Origin: Triatoma infestans
Taxonomy: Eukaryota > Arthropoda > Insecta > Hemiptera > Reduviidae
Reading direction: 5' to 3'
Assembly (NCBI GenBank): GCA_011037195.1
Contig: JAAEAF010000096.1
Location: 124,001-188,000 of the forward strand
DNA: 64,000 bases
Position numbers and translations under genes: made by a program. Each line of letters opens with the position of its first letter. Within the stretch, counting starts at the first letter, position 1. This document shows, piece after piece, positions 40,101-48,460 of the stretch. The notes below the pieces were generated by a model. It made no database searches and was not told the DNA's origin. It worked only from the letters and a program-made list of their open reading frames with translations.

Positions 40101-43100
40101 AAAAAAGAAATCTGGAGTGAAACACTCAAACAACTTTCTCTTATTCCACTTCTCAAAATTATAATTGACAAATTTTATAATTTGTGTACCACATTTAATG
40201 AAATTCGTCGAAAACTGAAAGTATTGTTCAGTAAAAGCGCACTTCCGGTTTACTAATTTTCTTGATACTCTGGATTTTGGCCATCTATTTATTTCTAATT
40301 AATTTTGTTTGGATGATAGAATTGTATAATCAACTATGCTAGTACTTAAGAGAAAAGCATAATACCACCCTCCCCTAAAAGTGCCCTTAAATGAATTTTC
40401 CCAGAGAAATGTTTCAAATAAAAGTTGTAGAAGTTTGTATGTTTAGTTTATATAAGAAGTTTCAAGAAAATCGTCGGAGCCATTTTTGAGAAAATCCGAA
40501 AAAGTGAAAAAGTCATTTCGAAAAGTGGTAAAGTAAACACACTTCCGGTTATCCGATTTTTATCAAACTCGGCATTTCATCAATATATTCAATTCTTATT
40601 AACACTATTTAGATGACAGAATTTTCTAATAAACTGAAATAGCACTTTAGATGAAAACCTAACCTCACCCTTCCCCCATAACTGCCCTTAAATGAATTTT
40701 CCCGGAGAAATGTTTCAAGTAAAAGTTGTAGCTCTCTATATGTGTAGTTGATATACCAAGTTTGAAGAAAATCGTCGGAGCCATTTTTGAGAAAAAAGCA
40801 AAAAATTAAAAAAAAAGAAACTAGTAAAGTGGTACTTCCGGTTAAGGAATTTTGACAGATAACGTACTGGCAGATTCCATGGTGATACCTAAACGGGATA
40901 TCAAGTTTCAACTATCTACGGTTTTTCGTTTTTGAGCTATGCTGTTCGTATACCACACACAGACCATTTGCTAGAAACCACTTTTTTGGACACAGGGGAC
41001 CTCAAAACGCATATTTTCGGTGAAAACTCGATATCGAAAATTTGACACGATTACAGTATTTCCTCTTACAAGGAGGAGTAAGAGAAAGTAAAAAATAATT
41101 GTTTTATATTTAACAGAAGAATATTGGTTAGCGCAGGGTGACTTAGCAAAAACCGTTCCTAAGTTTTTCGTACTTAATTGACTTCAAAATATGTATTTTC
41201 GGTGAAAACTTAATTTCAAAAATTGAACACAATTGCAATACCTGCGATTTACTGCAAGCCATACGAACAGAGTAAAAAGAAATTAAGAAAAATATTTGTT
41301 TAGAATTCAAAGCATATCTAGATATATGTGCAGTAATCCTGGAATTGAAGATTCTTATAAAAAAATAAATTGTTTATGGGATAAGTAGATGGTATTATTA
41401 TATTTAGAACATGTTTAGGGTCTACAATCTAGACTTGGGGTTATAAAGTGGGATTTAACGATGTTATAGTTCAGGGAGAAGATTGAAAGAACGATCTTCA
41501 ATCCCCCAAGGGGCTTATCTAAAAATATCCCTATTTGTTTTCTATTATCCAATATTCTCTTTCAGCTATACATAATATATATTGTACAAATAGCTTTCAG
41601 CTAAAACTCTTTCCTAAAAAACAGGATCTCAGTAAACTTTAGTTTATTCACATCGTCCCAGCGTGGTACATTTTTGTTTTAATATTAATTTCCTTATAAG
41701 TTTGTTTTAGTAATGTAATATTAATTGATATAGAAAAATAAATATGATGGCAAAACATGTTTACAAAGTGAATTATCCAAACAGTATCCCTTTACCTTTT
41801 TATTTAATCTCAATTATCAGATTTACATTAAATAAAAACACGTTTAATTGAAAATTTCAGCAACTTTTACTGTAATTGCTGAAAGAATAGATCAACAAAT
41901 ATTTAAGGTTATGGAACAAAGAAAAGGTAACTTAATGATAAATTTAGGTATATTCAAATTTCATTTTAACTATTTTAGATTTACTCCTAATAAGAGGAAG
42001 TATTGCGATAGTGCCAGATTTTCGAAATTGAGTATTCACCGGAAATACATGTTTTAGGGTCCCCTAAATACGAAAAAAATGTTTTCAGCGAATGGTCTGT
42101 TGTTTTGTGTGTGAACAGAATATCTCAAAAACAAAAAGTCTCAGGACCAAGCTCAAACTTGCTATTCCATTTAGGCATTACCACCACAACAGACACGATG
42201 ATTTCGGGCAAAATCCATCAGCCGGAAATGCGACTTTACTGATTTTTTTTTTTCAGTTTTTCGTGATTTTCTTGAAAACGGCTCCTACGATTTTCTTTAA
42301 ACTTCGTATACTGTCTATAGACATACAAAACACCTATCACTTTTATTGAAAAAATTTTCCCGCGAAAATTGATTTTTTGGAGGGTTCTATGGTAACAGTA
42401 GCGTTATACTTTCCTCTAAAGTACCACTTCAGTATTTTATACGGTTTTAACACACACATAATATTAATACACTTTAGAAAAATGGAATTCCAGAGCGGAA
42501 GTGCGATTTTACAGAATAGGTTTTTCGAGTTTTTTGGAATTTTCTCGATATAGGTTACAATAATTTTCTTTTTACTTAGAATGATTGGTGCGTAGATAAA
42601 AATGTATCACTTTTATTTGGAACATTTTTCTGAAATAATTGATTTTAGCGGGATGGGGTATCGTAGGTCAAATAGTTTAAAATTAAATTTTTACAAACTT
42701 TCCGAGTTTTGACAGGTATACAAGTGAAATCCCCACCACTATTTTTATGGCTAGCCCTACTAAACATTGTATCGTTGCAATATTAAATAAAATTTATTGA
42801 TTAAATTGTATTAATTAGAGTAAGAGAAAGTCGTGTGAGTGATGGAAGTGAAAACATTAACTTATCTTTCTGCTTGCACTTGTTTTCGGCATAAAAATTG
42901 TTCTTAAAATTTTTTTTTTATAAATGTTTAGTTCCGGTAATGCACATTAGCTGTTAGAACAGTTTATAACAGAAATCGTCATACTGATGGCCTTTTTTTT
43001 TGTGATTTTTCTCAATAACAGGTAAAGCTTTTCTTAGAACTTGGCATATTCAGTACACACATCCAAACCTATCACTTTTGTTTGAAACACCATCAAAATA

Positions 43101-44510
43101 CACATCAACATATTCTGGGGGGAACTGAGACTTTAGGGTTCCCTCCAATCATAACAAATATGTTTCACTTCTCGACGGAATATACGAGAACCAACTTTTA
43201 GAAAGAATTCCGATTTTTAAGAAAATCTCAAACACTACTTTAAAAACTGCCAATGGAGAAAGTTATGTGAATGTTTTAGAGCAGATTTTTGTTTTTCTGT
43301 AGAACTTCCATAAAGAAATTTACATCTTTGAATCACATGGTATTTTATTCATAGATTATTTTAAGGGTATTGCACTACGACCTGAAAGATTTATTGTATC
43401 CCATCTCAGTGCTCAGTCTCCCTGAGCCATCTCAGTGCACTTCTAGCCTCTAGGACTTGTTCTCTAACTACCTGCCCATCACCGGGCATTGAGCTGCACA
43501 GGCTCTTACGAAGAAAAAAATCTAAGGGCAACACTAGTATTCGAAACCGGGACCTTCGCGTGTGAGTCCAGCTCGCTACGACTGAGCTAATCACCCTCTT
43601 TTTCATAGCATTAATTGTAAAGTTCCAAGATATGAGCAAAATTTATTTGTTAAAAAACTTCCTGCGCAAGAAAAAGCTTACTATAACAAACTTTGAATAA
43701 AGTTGCTAAAGCGAGAAAAAAATCAGCTGTTGAAAAATGTGAAATTTCATCTTGAGTGAAAATTATGACTTTGTTTATACGAGTTTAATTTTTAACACTT
43801 ACCTTATTTATTCTAAAATAGATGTAGTTTAATTACAGTTCAGAAAGAATGCTCGTTTTGCTAACTACTATGAAGCGGCAGCATTTACTCTAGTGCGCAA
43901 GACCTCTTGACTTTTTTACTTTTTTATTTTTACTTTAAGGCGCGCCAACCTCGATGGTCATTGGAGCCCGGAGCCTTTTCAGTGTACTGCCGGCCTCCGG
44001 ACAGTGTTCTCTCGTTACAGACAACACTGTTCATCACCGGGCAGTGATCTGTAGAGGCTCCTGGGAAGAAAAAATCTAAGGGATCAGCTGGACTCGAACC
44101 CGGGTTCCCCGTGAGAGAGTCCAGTATGCTAAGCACTTAGCTATTCCCTTCCCTTTATGTACCTAATAAAGAGTATAACGTCACATAATTAGAGTATTAC
44201 ATCATTCAGAATGCTCAGAGTTCTATCCCCTAATTAAGCCTCAAAGAGTACACATCTAATTGTCTGCTTGTTTTCCAGAACAGAGGAACACTTGCAATCA
44301 TCATGTCAACCGTCAAGTAGTAAAGAAATAAGCGAACAAAGACGAAACAGTAGCGCAAGCTCATGCAGCAGTAATTCAAGCACAAGCAGTACATCCAGCA
44401 GTTCAAGCGATGATACAAGCAGTGTTTCCACGCAGAGCAGTGTCTGTATTGAGTACAGTATAAACACACCGCCACCTTTATTACCATTACAAAAATCGCA
44501 TACTTTGTGA
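28127..44510 (+). CDS. Unidentified split gene, 3' exons (weak resemblance to PERIOD C-terminus)
   Basis: Exon 28127-28227 (acceptor TTTCTTCCAG, donor CAG/GTACCT) codes NGFSSDRKNQIPQQTSDQNF then CILPGLHVSVPGQ. It ends in phase 0, as required by exon 32998-33126, which codes SYMHCPAPALCPRC then SNLAVTFVNPYTYQMELDQ. An alternative acceptor six codons upstream is also in frame. Exon 41861-41926 codes TFTVIAERIDQQIFKVMEQR and joins exactly (phase 1) to the last exon 44284-44510, a Ser-rich tail ending PPPLLPLQKSHTL. The link between the second and third exon is out of phase, so at least one exon is missing. Pro-rich CPAPALCP and a Ser-rich end recall insect PERIOD, but no PAS domain was seen. The product is unproven. 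Confidence 0.4.
29500..29830 (+). mobile_element. LINE 3'-end remnant (CCHC-like tail)
   Basis: The frame reads MSVGLTMDSTCRFCQ, a stop, then EEETALHVLCQCEGLG. This is the C-X2-C...H-X3-C motif that closes ORF2 of RNase-H-bearing LINEs (compare 47843-48070 and 63660-63740). There are multiple stops and the RT is absent. Confidence 0.7.
29840..31000. other. No gene seen
   Basis: AT-rich sequence, presumed intron of the split gene at 28127-44510. No family could be assigned. Confidence 0.4.
31005..31740 (+). repeat. Family R (ACTTCCGGT) repeat copy
   Basis: Begins ACTTTCTCTTACTCCTAATA, then AAATTGAGTTTTCACCGGAA, AAATATCTCAAAAACAAAAA and TTCCGTTTAGATATTACCAC, the same order as at 41975. It is degraded, with the inner ACTTCCGGT box read as TTGGAAGTATAAC. 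Confidence 0.75.
32505..32605 (+). repeat. F1 foldback repeat fragment, decayed hammerhead-like core
   Basis: Positions 32539-32569 read CTGAAGA, T, GGGCGAACGCT, then AGGATACCGGTC and CTATAATTAC. The CTGANGA box and the stem III ACCGGTC survive, but the GAAA is changed. Confidence 0.6.
33130..34705. other. Presumed intron, mostly unassigned
   Basis: Contains a strongly diverged family R fragment around 33400-33540 (TTCGTTTCCGGCAAGAGATC, ACATAAAGGTTTCAG) and otherwise AT-rich sequence without coding signals. Confidence 0.4.
34710..35060. repeat. F2 foldback element, long inverted arms with hammerhead-like cores
   Basis: Arms of about 150 bp face each other: TCTGGTATTTTATCCGTC at 34720 and its complement near 35055, AAATTCACCAAGTTCGTG at 34793 and CACGAACTTGGTGAATTT near 34970, and GTTACACTCACACTTGTTGG against CCAACAAATGTAAC. 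Each arm has a core. The minus-strand core at 34790-34761 reads CTGACGA, T, GGATGAAAATCC, GAAAGTGGTC; the plus-strand core at 34974-35003 reads CAGACGA, T, GGATGAAAATTC, GAAACCGGTC. A (TA)n run interrupts the right arm. Confidence 0.85.
35095..35500 (+). repeat. Family R repeat copy
   Basis: TCGTATCAAATTTTCGATAT, TCAAGTTTTCG, then TTGATATTCCGTTTAGGTAT, CATCCGGAAGTACCACTTTA and GTGGTAGAGGGTTATGTTTT. Same order as 41975, with an intact CCGGAAGT box at about 35274. Confidence 0.75.
35530..35551 (+). repeat. (CA)n microsatellite
   Basis: About eleven CA units. Confidence 0.95.
35945..36340 (+). repeat. Family R repeat, 3' half
   Basis: Contains GGTTAAACGGAAGTACGACT, TATTGGCGCGCTCTTAACTT and the 3' end AGAAAGTCGTGTGAGTGTTT followed by CACACCAGATTTTTTTG. 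The end carries a small palindrome, GTGTGA...TCACAC. Confidence 0.75.
36552..36569 (+). repeat. Poly-C run
   Basis: Eighteen consecutive C. Confidence 0.95.
36650..37790 (-). mobile_element. Mariner transposon (irritans/SETMAR-like), broken transposase
   Basis: Minus-strand fragments in transposase order are KMEWFNRFTNGRHLWK (HTH, about 37470), NLIMEDRL, then ITLITGDKSWVCGNVPETKA (the first catalytic D block, about 37230), APSDFCLFPKMNTTLQSSRF (the third D block, about 36880) and KSVFQKCFH plus MESRWAKGVEAQG (C-terminal end). There are many stops and frameshifts. The 5' end is near the poly-T stretch at 37757-37770 (ACGAGCCTCGT). It is a different mariner subfamily from the one at 11040. Confidence 0.87.
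37800..39285. other. Presumed intron or intergenic sequence
   Basis: AT-rich with no assigned gene. Around 38390-38660 are phrases resembling a very diverged family R fragment. Around 38690-39110 is a GC-richer stretch, probably an old transposon, that I could not classify. Confidence 0.35.
39290..39435 (+). repeat. F1 foldback repeat copy with hammerhead-like core
   Basis: Positions 39330-39359 read CTGATGA, T, GGGCGAACGCC, GAAAACCGATTG, then ATGACCACAAAATGAAACAG. The CTGATGA box and most of the hairpin are intact. The cleavage-site triplet is ATT instead of GTC. The copy ends with TTGCTTTCCAGCCTCTG. Confidence 0.75.
39440..39860 (+). repeat. Family R repeat fragment
   Basis: ACGTGTCAAATTTTTGAATA, TAAGTTTTCATCGGAATAGT, then CAAAAACGGCTTCTACGATT and AAGGGAGCTGCACATTCAAC. 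Diverged, directly adjoining the F1 copy to its left. Confidence 0.6.
40090..41095 (-). repeat. Family R full-length copy with internal 300-bp tandem units
   Basis: The most complete copy. Left end AAATCTGGAGTGAAACACTC then ACTTTCTCTTATTCC; right end GAGGAGTAAGAGAAAGT. Inside, two units of about 300 bp repeat (about 40240-40548 and 40549-40845), each with ACTTCCGGTT, TTTTTGAGAAAA, AATGAATTTTCCC, GAGAAATGTTTCAA and AAGAAAATCGTCGGAGCCAT. A third ACTTCCGGTTAAGGAATTTT lies at 40845. No coding capacity. Confidence 0.85.
41140..41270 (-). repeat. Family R end fragment
   Basis: TGTATTTTCGGTGAAAACTT, then AAATTGAACACAATTGCAAT. Same terminus as the copy ending at 41095, so two ends lie close together. 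Confidence 0.6.
41975..42870 (+). repeat. Family R copy, near complete
   Basis: Starts ATTTACTCCTAATAAGAGGA, then TTCACCGGAAATACATGTTT, CAGCCGGAAATGCGACTTTA and AGAGCGGAAGTGCGATTTTA, and ends GAGTAAGAGAAAGTCGTGTG at about 42840. Directly follows the exon at 41861-41926. Confidence 0.8.
42880..43310 (+). repeat. Family R additional fragment
   Basis: TTTGTGATTTTTCTCAATAA, then CCTATCACTTTTGTTTGAAA, ending GAGAAAGTTATGTGAATGTT and AGAGCAGATTTTTG. It lies in tandem after the previous copy. Confidence 0.55.
43385..43600 (-). mobile_element. tRNA-derived SINE, copy 1
   Basis: On the minus strand, a tRNA-like head at about 43600-43530 has an A box (TAGCTCAGTCGTAGCG, 43590-43575) and a B box (GGTTTCGAATACT, about 43550-43538), followed by TTAGATTTTTTTCTTCG and a body containing GCCCGGTGATGGGCAG and GCTCAGGGAGACTG. 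It is the same family as the copy at 43935. The acceptor-stem partner is lost, so this is not a functional tRNA. Confidence 0.85.
43935..44160 (-). mobile_element. tRNA-derived SINE, copy 2
   Basis: Minus-strand tRNA-like head at about 44155-44085 with an A box (TAGCTAAGTGCTTAGC) and a perfect B box (GGGTTCGAGTCC, 44102-44091), then TTAGATTTTTTCTTCCCAGG and the body GATCACTGCCCGGTGATGAA and GGCCGGCAGTACACTG. The shared head-tail junction with the copy 350 bp to the left defines the family. Confidence 0.87.
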
Positions 44511-44611
44511 TGTTAAATGGACAAACTTTTTTTTTTTTTTAAATACTAGTCAAGTTATTTTTACTTTTTTCTGAAGAAAAGTTTTATAAAATGTTTTGTT
44601 ACTGTGTGTAA

Positions 44612-44617
44612 AATAAA
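44612..44617 (+). terminator. Poly(A) signal AATAAA
   Basis: AATAAA 102 bp after the stop codon of the Ser-rich last exon (44284-44510), fitting the 3' end of that plus-strand gene. Confidence 0.55.
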
Positions 44618-44794
44618 GGTATTTTAATTGCTCAACTTTTTCAAGTTACTCGAACACAGCCGAGTGCCTGCACTTCTCGCACGTTATCGGTCTCTGATGC
44701 TGCTCTTTTGCTAGCACCTTCTTGGGATTTGGCGTCACTCCATCTTCTTGTCACTAGATGACCCAAATAGATTAGCACATGAATTTACATTTCT

Positions 44795-45175
44795 GTTGTG
44801 GCTGGTTCCGCAGAGCTGGAAAGCATCAGAGATATTTTCCGATAGCCTCCGTGATAGTCCTTTTTGTGGTCGTCGACCGGTTTCGGGTGTGTCAAACAGT
44901 GTGATAACATAGATTTGCACAGAGTAAATTTAGTTTATACACTCATCATTATTATTATTATTATAAGTCCGCGGCCATGTGGCGAGCGTGTGCCTGTTCG
45001 CTATGTATAAACTAAATTTGCTCTTTGCAAATCTATGTTATCACACTGTTTGACAAAAATTATCCTGATGATGGGCCAACGCACGAATCCGGTCGATGAA
45101 CACAAAAAGAAACAGGTATCACTGAAAATATCTCTGCTGCTTTCCAGCTCTGCGGAACCAACCACAACAACTATA
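44795..45175. repeat. F1 foldback element, head-to-head inverted arms
   Basis: The left arm starts GTTGTGGCTGGTTCCGCAGA (44796). The right arm ends CTCTGCGGAACCAACCACAAC (45172). The inner ends AATTTAGTTTATACAC and TGTATAAACTAAATTT are also complementary. The left arm has a half core (GACCGGTTTCGGGTGTG at 44875-44891, minus) with the CTGATGA box deleted. The right arm has CTGATGA, T, GGGCCAACGCAC, GAATCCGGTC at 45065-45094, with flanks TTATC and GATGA able to pair. A short GC-rich unique spacer (CCGCGGCCATGTGGCGAGCG) separates the arms. Confidence 0.88.
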
Positions 45176-45229
45176 CATTATTCATCGCACTTGTCACTAA
45201 CATTCGTCCCACTTTAACCCAGCGGGTAC

Positions 45230-47060
45230 TCGACCAAATTCTTCTGTAATTACGTTCCCAGGTTGGTTCCTTGGATCTATCTTACACCTAACAAATGTTT
45301 CACTCCATAGCGAAAGTTAATTTTTTACTGTTACTTCCGCTGGCCTCCAGTCCTTACGCGCTTAATGTTTAATTTTGTGCCACACTCTGACAAGGTTATC
45401 TCCTCTCTCGATAAAGTTGTCAAATATTTTGTCCACCTCACCCTTCTCGGACTCTATCCCTTCCATTTTTGTAGTTCGCAGACATATAGTTTCTCTCCTT
45501 GGCAATTTAACCACTTCGGAAAAGAAATCATGCAAAAATTTCAACAGGTTCCGCTGTTCCTCTTTGTGTATATCGTTTTGGGACCTCTCTAGTCAGGCGC
45601 GCCTTTCTTTAGGATTGTTTCTTTTCTTTAGGGACTCGTACACTCTTCTGTTGGTCTACGTAACATTGAATTCTCGCTGCAGTAATTCTTCTAAGTGCCA
45701 CTTTCCTTATTCGCACCTCCCTGATGTCAAATCCACCATTAACCGTAGTTTCTTCATAATATCGAGTGCCAAAACTCCTTCAGCTCCACAGTCTACTTCA
45801 ACTACCCAAACTCATGTTCTATAGTTCCATCACCAATCATCATTTTAGAAGTTGCTTTCCTGTTATCCCTATAACGGTTTCCCCGGTGCTCTCAGTAAAG
45901 GTACTTCCGATAGAGTGCTGTCTTAGTAGAGTAATATCGATTTCCGTCTCTATTTGCAATTCTCGTACCAAACCGTTGCATTTCACCTTGTGTACTAATG
46001 AAATTTCGATACCATTGTTGCTTGTCGCTTTACCGATGTGGCCCCTGTGTCTTTGGCCCTATCCAGCTGGGGTTTCCTAGATGTGCCTTTGGTTTGAGCG
46101 CTCTCTTCTTATATGGCCCTGTCCCACATTCATCACATCTGGTACCTGGATACCGATTATTCCCGACTACTCCGCAGCACCCAACATCTTCCTTCTTCTG
46201 CTCACTTGATGCCCCTCTTCTTTCTTACTTCACAGATCAAGGTCTCCTAATCGACGGCGTCTGTTCGCATTCCCCTCAAGAGGTGCATACTGTGCGGTCC
46301 CGTAAATTTGGCTCAGTCATCCTAGGCCTCGAGAAGCCAGTTCTCTTCCCCTAGTCTGTCTTTCTCTGATTCTCCGCAACCGCCCTTCGTTATCGCATTG
46401 CTGATGCTCCCCAATCTCATTTAGAATCTGCTCTATTCTTTCTAGAACTTTCCTGCTCTTACCACTCTTTTCAAATCTACATTTAAACCATTAGAAAGAC
46501 ACCCATGACTAAGTATTCCCTAATCTCTTCCGCCATTTGCCTTTCCCGTTCTCTGTCATAAGTTTTGGTAAATGTCTAGCTGCTGTACTACAACGATCTC
46601 AAAACGCGTATAATTTTCTCGGAGCTTTTTTTTTAAGCTTACAATTCGTATCATTCTCGCAATGCTGGAGCTATCTTATTCCGGAACTTGTCGAACCTCT
46701 TAACTAATGACCCTTTCCATTTTCTGCCATTTAATCCCATTTTTTTCTTCTTCTTTCCTCATTTCGCAGAAATTCCGCTGCTTCTCACACAAGCCTCCGT
46801 CTCACCAATTCTGCTGTTTCTTCTTCCGACCAACCTCTAGCTTCTTTACCTTCTCCAGGAAATCCTAACTTTCGGCTAGCTTCATCTAATTCCTCCTGTA
46901 CATTTGCCTGCTCTTAAACTCTTACCCTCGATCGTTCTTTTATCACTTCATTTTCCATCGATCTTTGAGCTAGTTCCGTCAACCCGCTATTTTAATATTT
47001 CTTTCTTTAGTCTTCTACCCCTCTTTCCATATTTATAGATATCTAAAATTTAATTATAAA
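45230..47060 (-). mobile_element. Gypsy-like LTR retrotransposon gag-protease remnant
   Basis: On the minus strand the distal part is rich in K/E and RNA-binding residues (VKKLEVGRKKKQQ). A zinc knuckle RCDECGTGPYKK lies at about 46120. It is followed by a retropepsin-like segment (VKCNGLVRELQIETEIDITL, ESTGETVIGITGKQLL) and a stretch with ERNYMSANYKNGRDR and EVDKIFDNFIERGDNLVRVW at 45480-45362. There are numerous stops and no RT. The base composition is clearly less AT-rich than the surroundings. Confidence 0.55.
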
Positions 47061-47239
47061 CTATACAATTGAAGGCTTACTTGGTTATTTTCCTTTGTGC
47101 GATCCCACCAATGTGATAGGAGAGGGGGGATAAGTAACTCTAGAATAACTGACTCGAGGTAAATATTTACGAATCCACAACTTATCCCAATGTAAGTGGA
47201 ATACAAAATTATACCTCAATTTTTATAGGTTTTCACAAC

Positions 47240-48175
47240 TAATTTACTTTAACATGAACGAGAGTCTATTTACACGGATGGTTTCAGAATGGATGATAGG
47301 TCTGGGGCTGCAGCCTATTTTGAGACGGGAGACCACTTGGAGGTGCCTCTTGGTGAGTGGACCACTGTTTTCCAGGCTGAGGTATATGCAGTTCTTTGTT
47401 GTATCTTGGATGAGAGGGTACACGTAACACTAACTTAAAGGGAGTTTGTCTCTGCTCGGACAGCCAGTCTGCGACGAAGGCGCTTAGTTCATGTGTCTTC
47501 ACTTGCAGATTGGTGTTAGAATGTCCTTAAAGTCTAGAAGAGCTTTCTTCTCTAAAAGATGTGCTTCTAGTCGTGGTGCCAGGTCACGAGGGCATTTTTG
47601 GGAATGAGAAGGTGGATAGGTTTGCCAAATTGGGAGCCTCTCTCCCTTTCATTGGTTCCGAGCCTGCTGTTGGTGTGTCTTTTGGCACATGTGTCAGGCT
47701 TCCAGTCATGGACAGCCTCACAGCACTCATCCTTATGGATGAGTAAAGTAGGTTGTCGGCAGTCTAAGATGCTCATTAGGGGTCCGGGCAGGGCTTCAAG
47801 TGGGGGGGGGGGGGCTGTCTTTCACGGACTTCCCTCAAGTATGTGGTTGGTTTTCTCACTGGGTATTGTGGTTTAAGGAGACATCTCTATACAATGGGGC
47901 TTATGCCTGACCCCTTTTATAGAGTCTGTGAGACGGAGGAGGAAACAGCCATACATCTCATGACGGATTGTTTGGGCTGTGAGGAGATTAGGTTCAGGAC
48001 CTTTGGCCGGAATAGGATATCGGTAAAGAGCTTAAGCTATGTCCTTCAAGGTTCTGGTCCGATTTGTTCGGACTGTGGTAAAACTTAAGTGGGTAAAGCC
48101 TAGGCCTGAGCTTTTGTTCCAGACCCGGTAGTTGTTAGGGAGGCTTTGGATAGCGTAGGGTTTCGCCCTCCCCTT
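47240..48175 (+). mobile_element. LINE ORF2 3' portion with RNase H domain, degenerate
   Basis: RNase H motifs are YTDGFRMDDRSGAAAYF (47270), FQAEVYAVLCCI (about 47370) and VVVPGHEGIFGNEKVDRFAKL (47561-47640). After a frame change comes the tail FLTGYCGLRRHLYTMGLMPD, YRVCETEEETAIHLMTDCLG, a C...H-X4-C element. This order marks an I- or Jockey-group LINE with RNase H. The RT is not present, so the copy is 5'-truncated. A poly-G run at 47802-47812 marks a frameshift. Confidence 0.85.
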
Positions 48176-48189
48176 CTTTGTATATAATA

Positions 48190-48460
48190 ATAACATCTGG
48201 TATTTTATCCGTCTAGGATGTATATCTCTTTTATTGCTGATCAGTTTCGAGTTTTCATTCAGAGTAAATTTTTCAAGTTCGTGCAGAGAGTTAACTTTAA
48301 CGCAATGTTTCTGTTACACTCGAACTTGTTGGTTTGTTGAACCAACATTGCGTTGAACTCTCTAGACGAACTTGATAAATTTACTCTGACAACGGATGAA
48401 AATCCGAAACCGGTCAGGAATAAAAGAAATATGTGTGCTAAAATGCCAGATGTTATCGAG
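48190..48460. repeat. F2 foldback element with hammerhead-like cores
   Basis: Left arm AACATCTGGTATTTTATCCG at 48192 and right arm ATGCCAGATGTTA ending about 48454. The inner arms are GTTGGTTTGTTGAACCAAC. The right arm carries CTGACAA, then the hairpin CGGATGAAAATCCG, then AAACCGGTC at 48386-48415. The left arm has a shortened complement (GATCAGTTTCGAGTTTTCAT, 48239 onward). It abuts the LINE tail to its left, consistent with insertion into the LINE 3' end. Confidence 0.85.

Noticed and set aside
43530..44155. Possible functional tRNA genes
   Set aside because: A and B boxes are present, but the acceptor stem is not closed at the 3' side and both run into the same repeat body, so they are SINE heads.
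45375..46354. Several plus-strand open frames of 100-150 codons
   Set aside because: They are antisense to the Gypsy-like remnant, whose zinc-knuckle and protease motifs read on the minus strand; the plus frames match nothing known.
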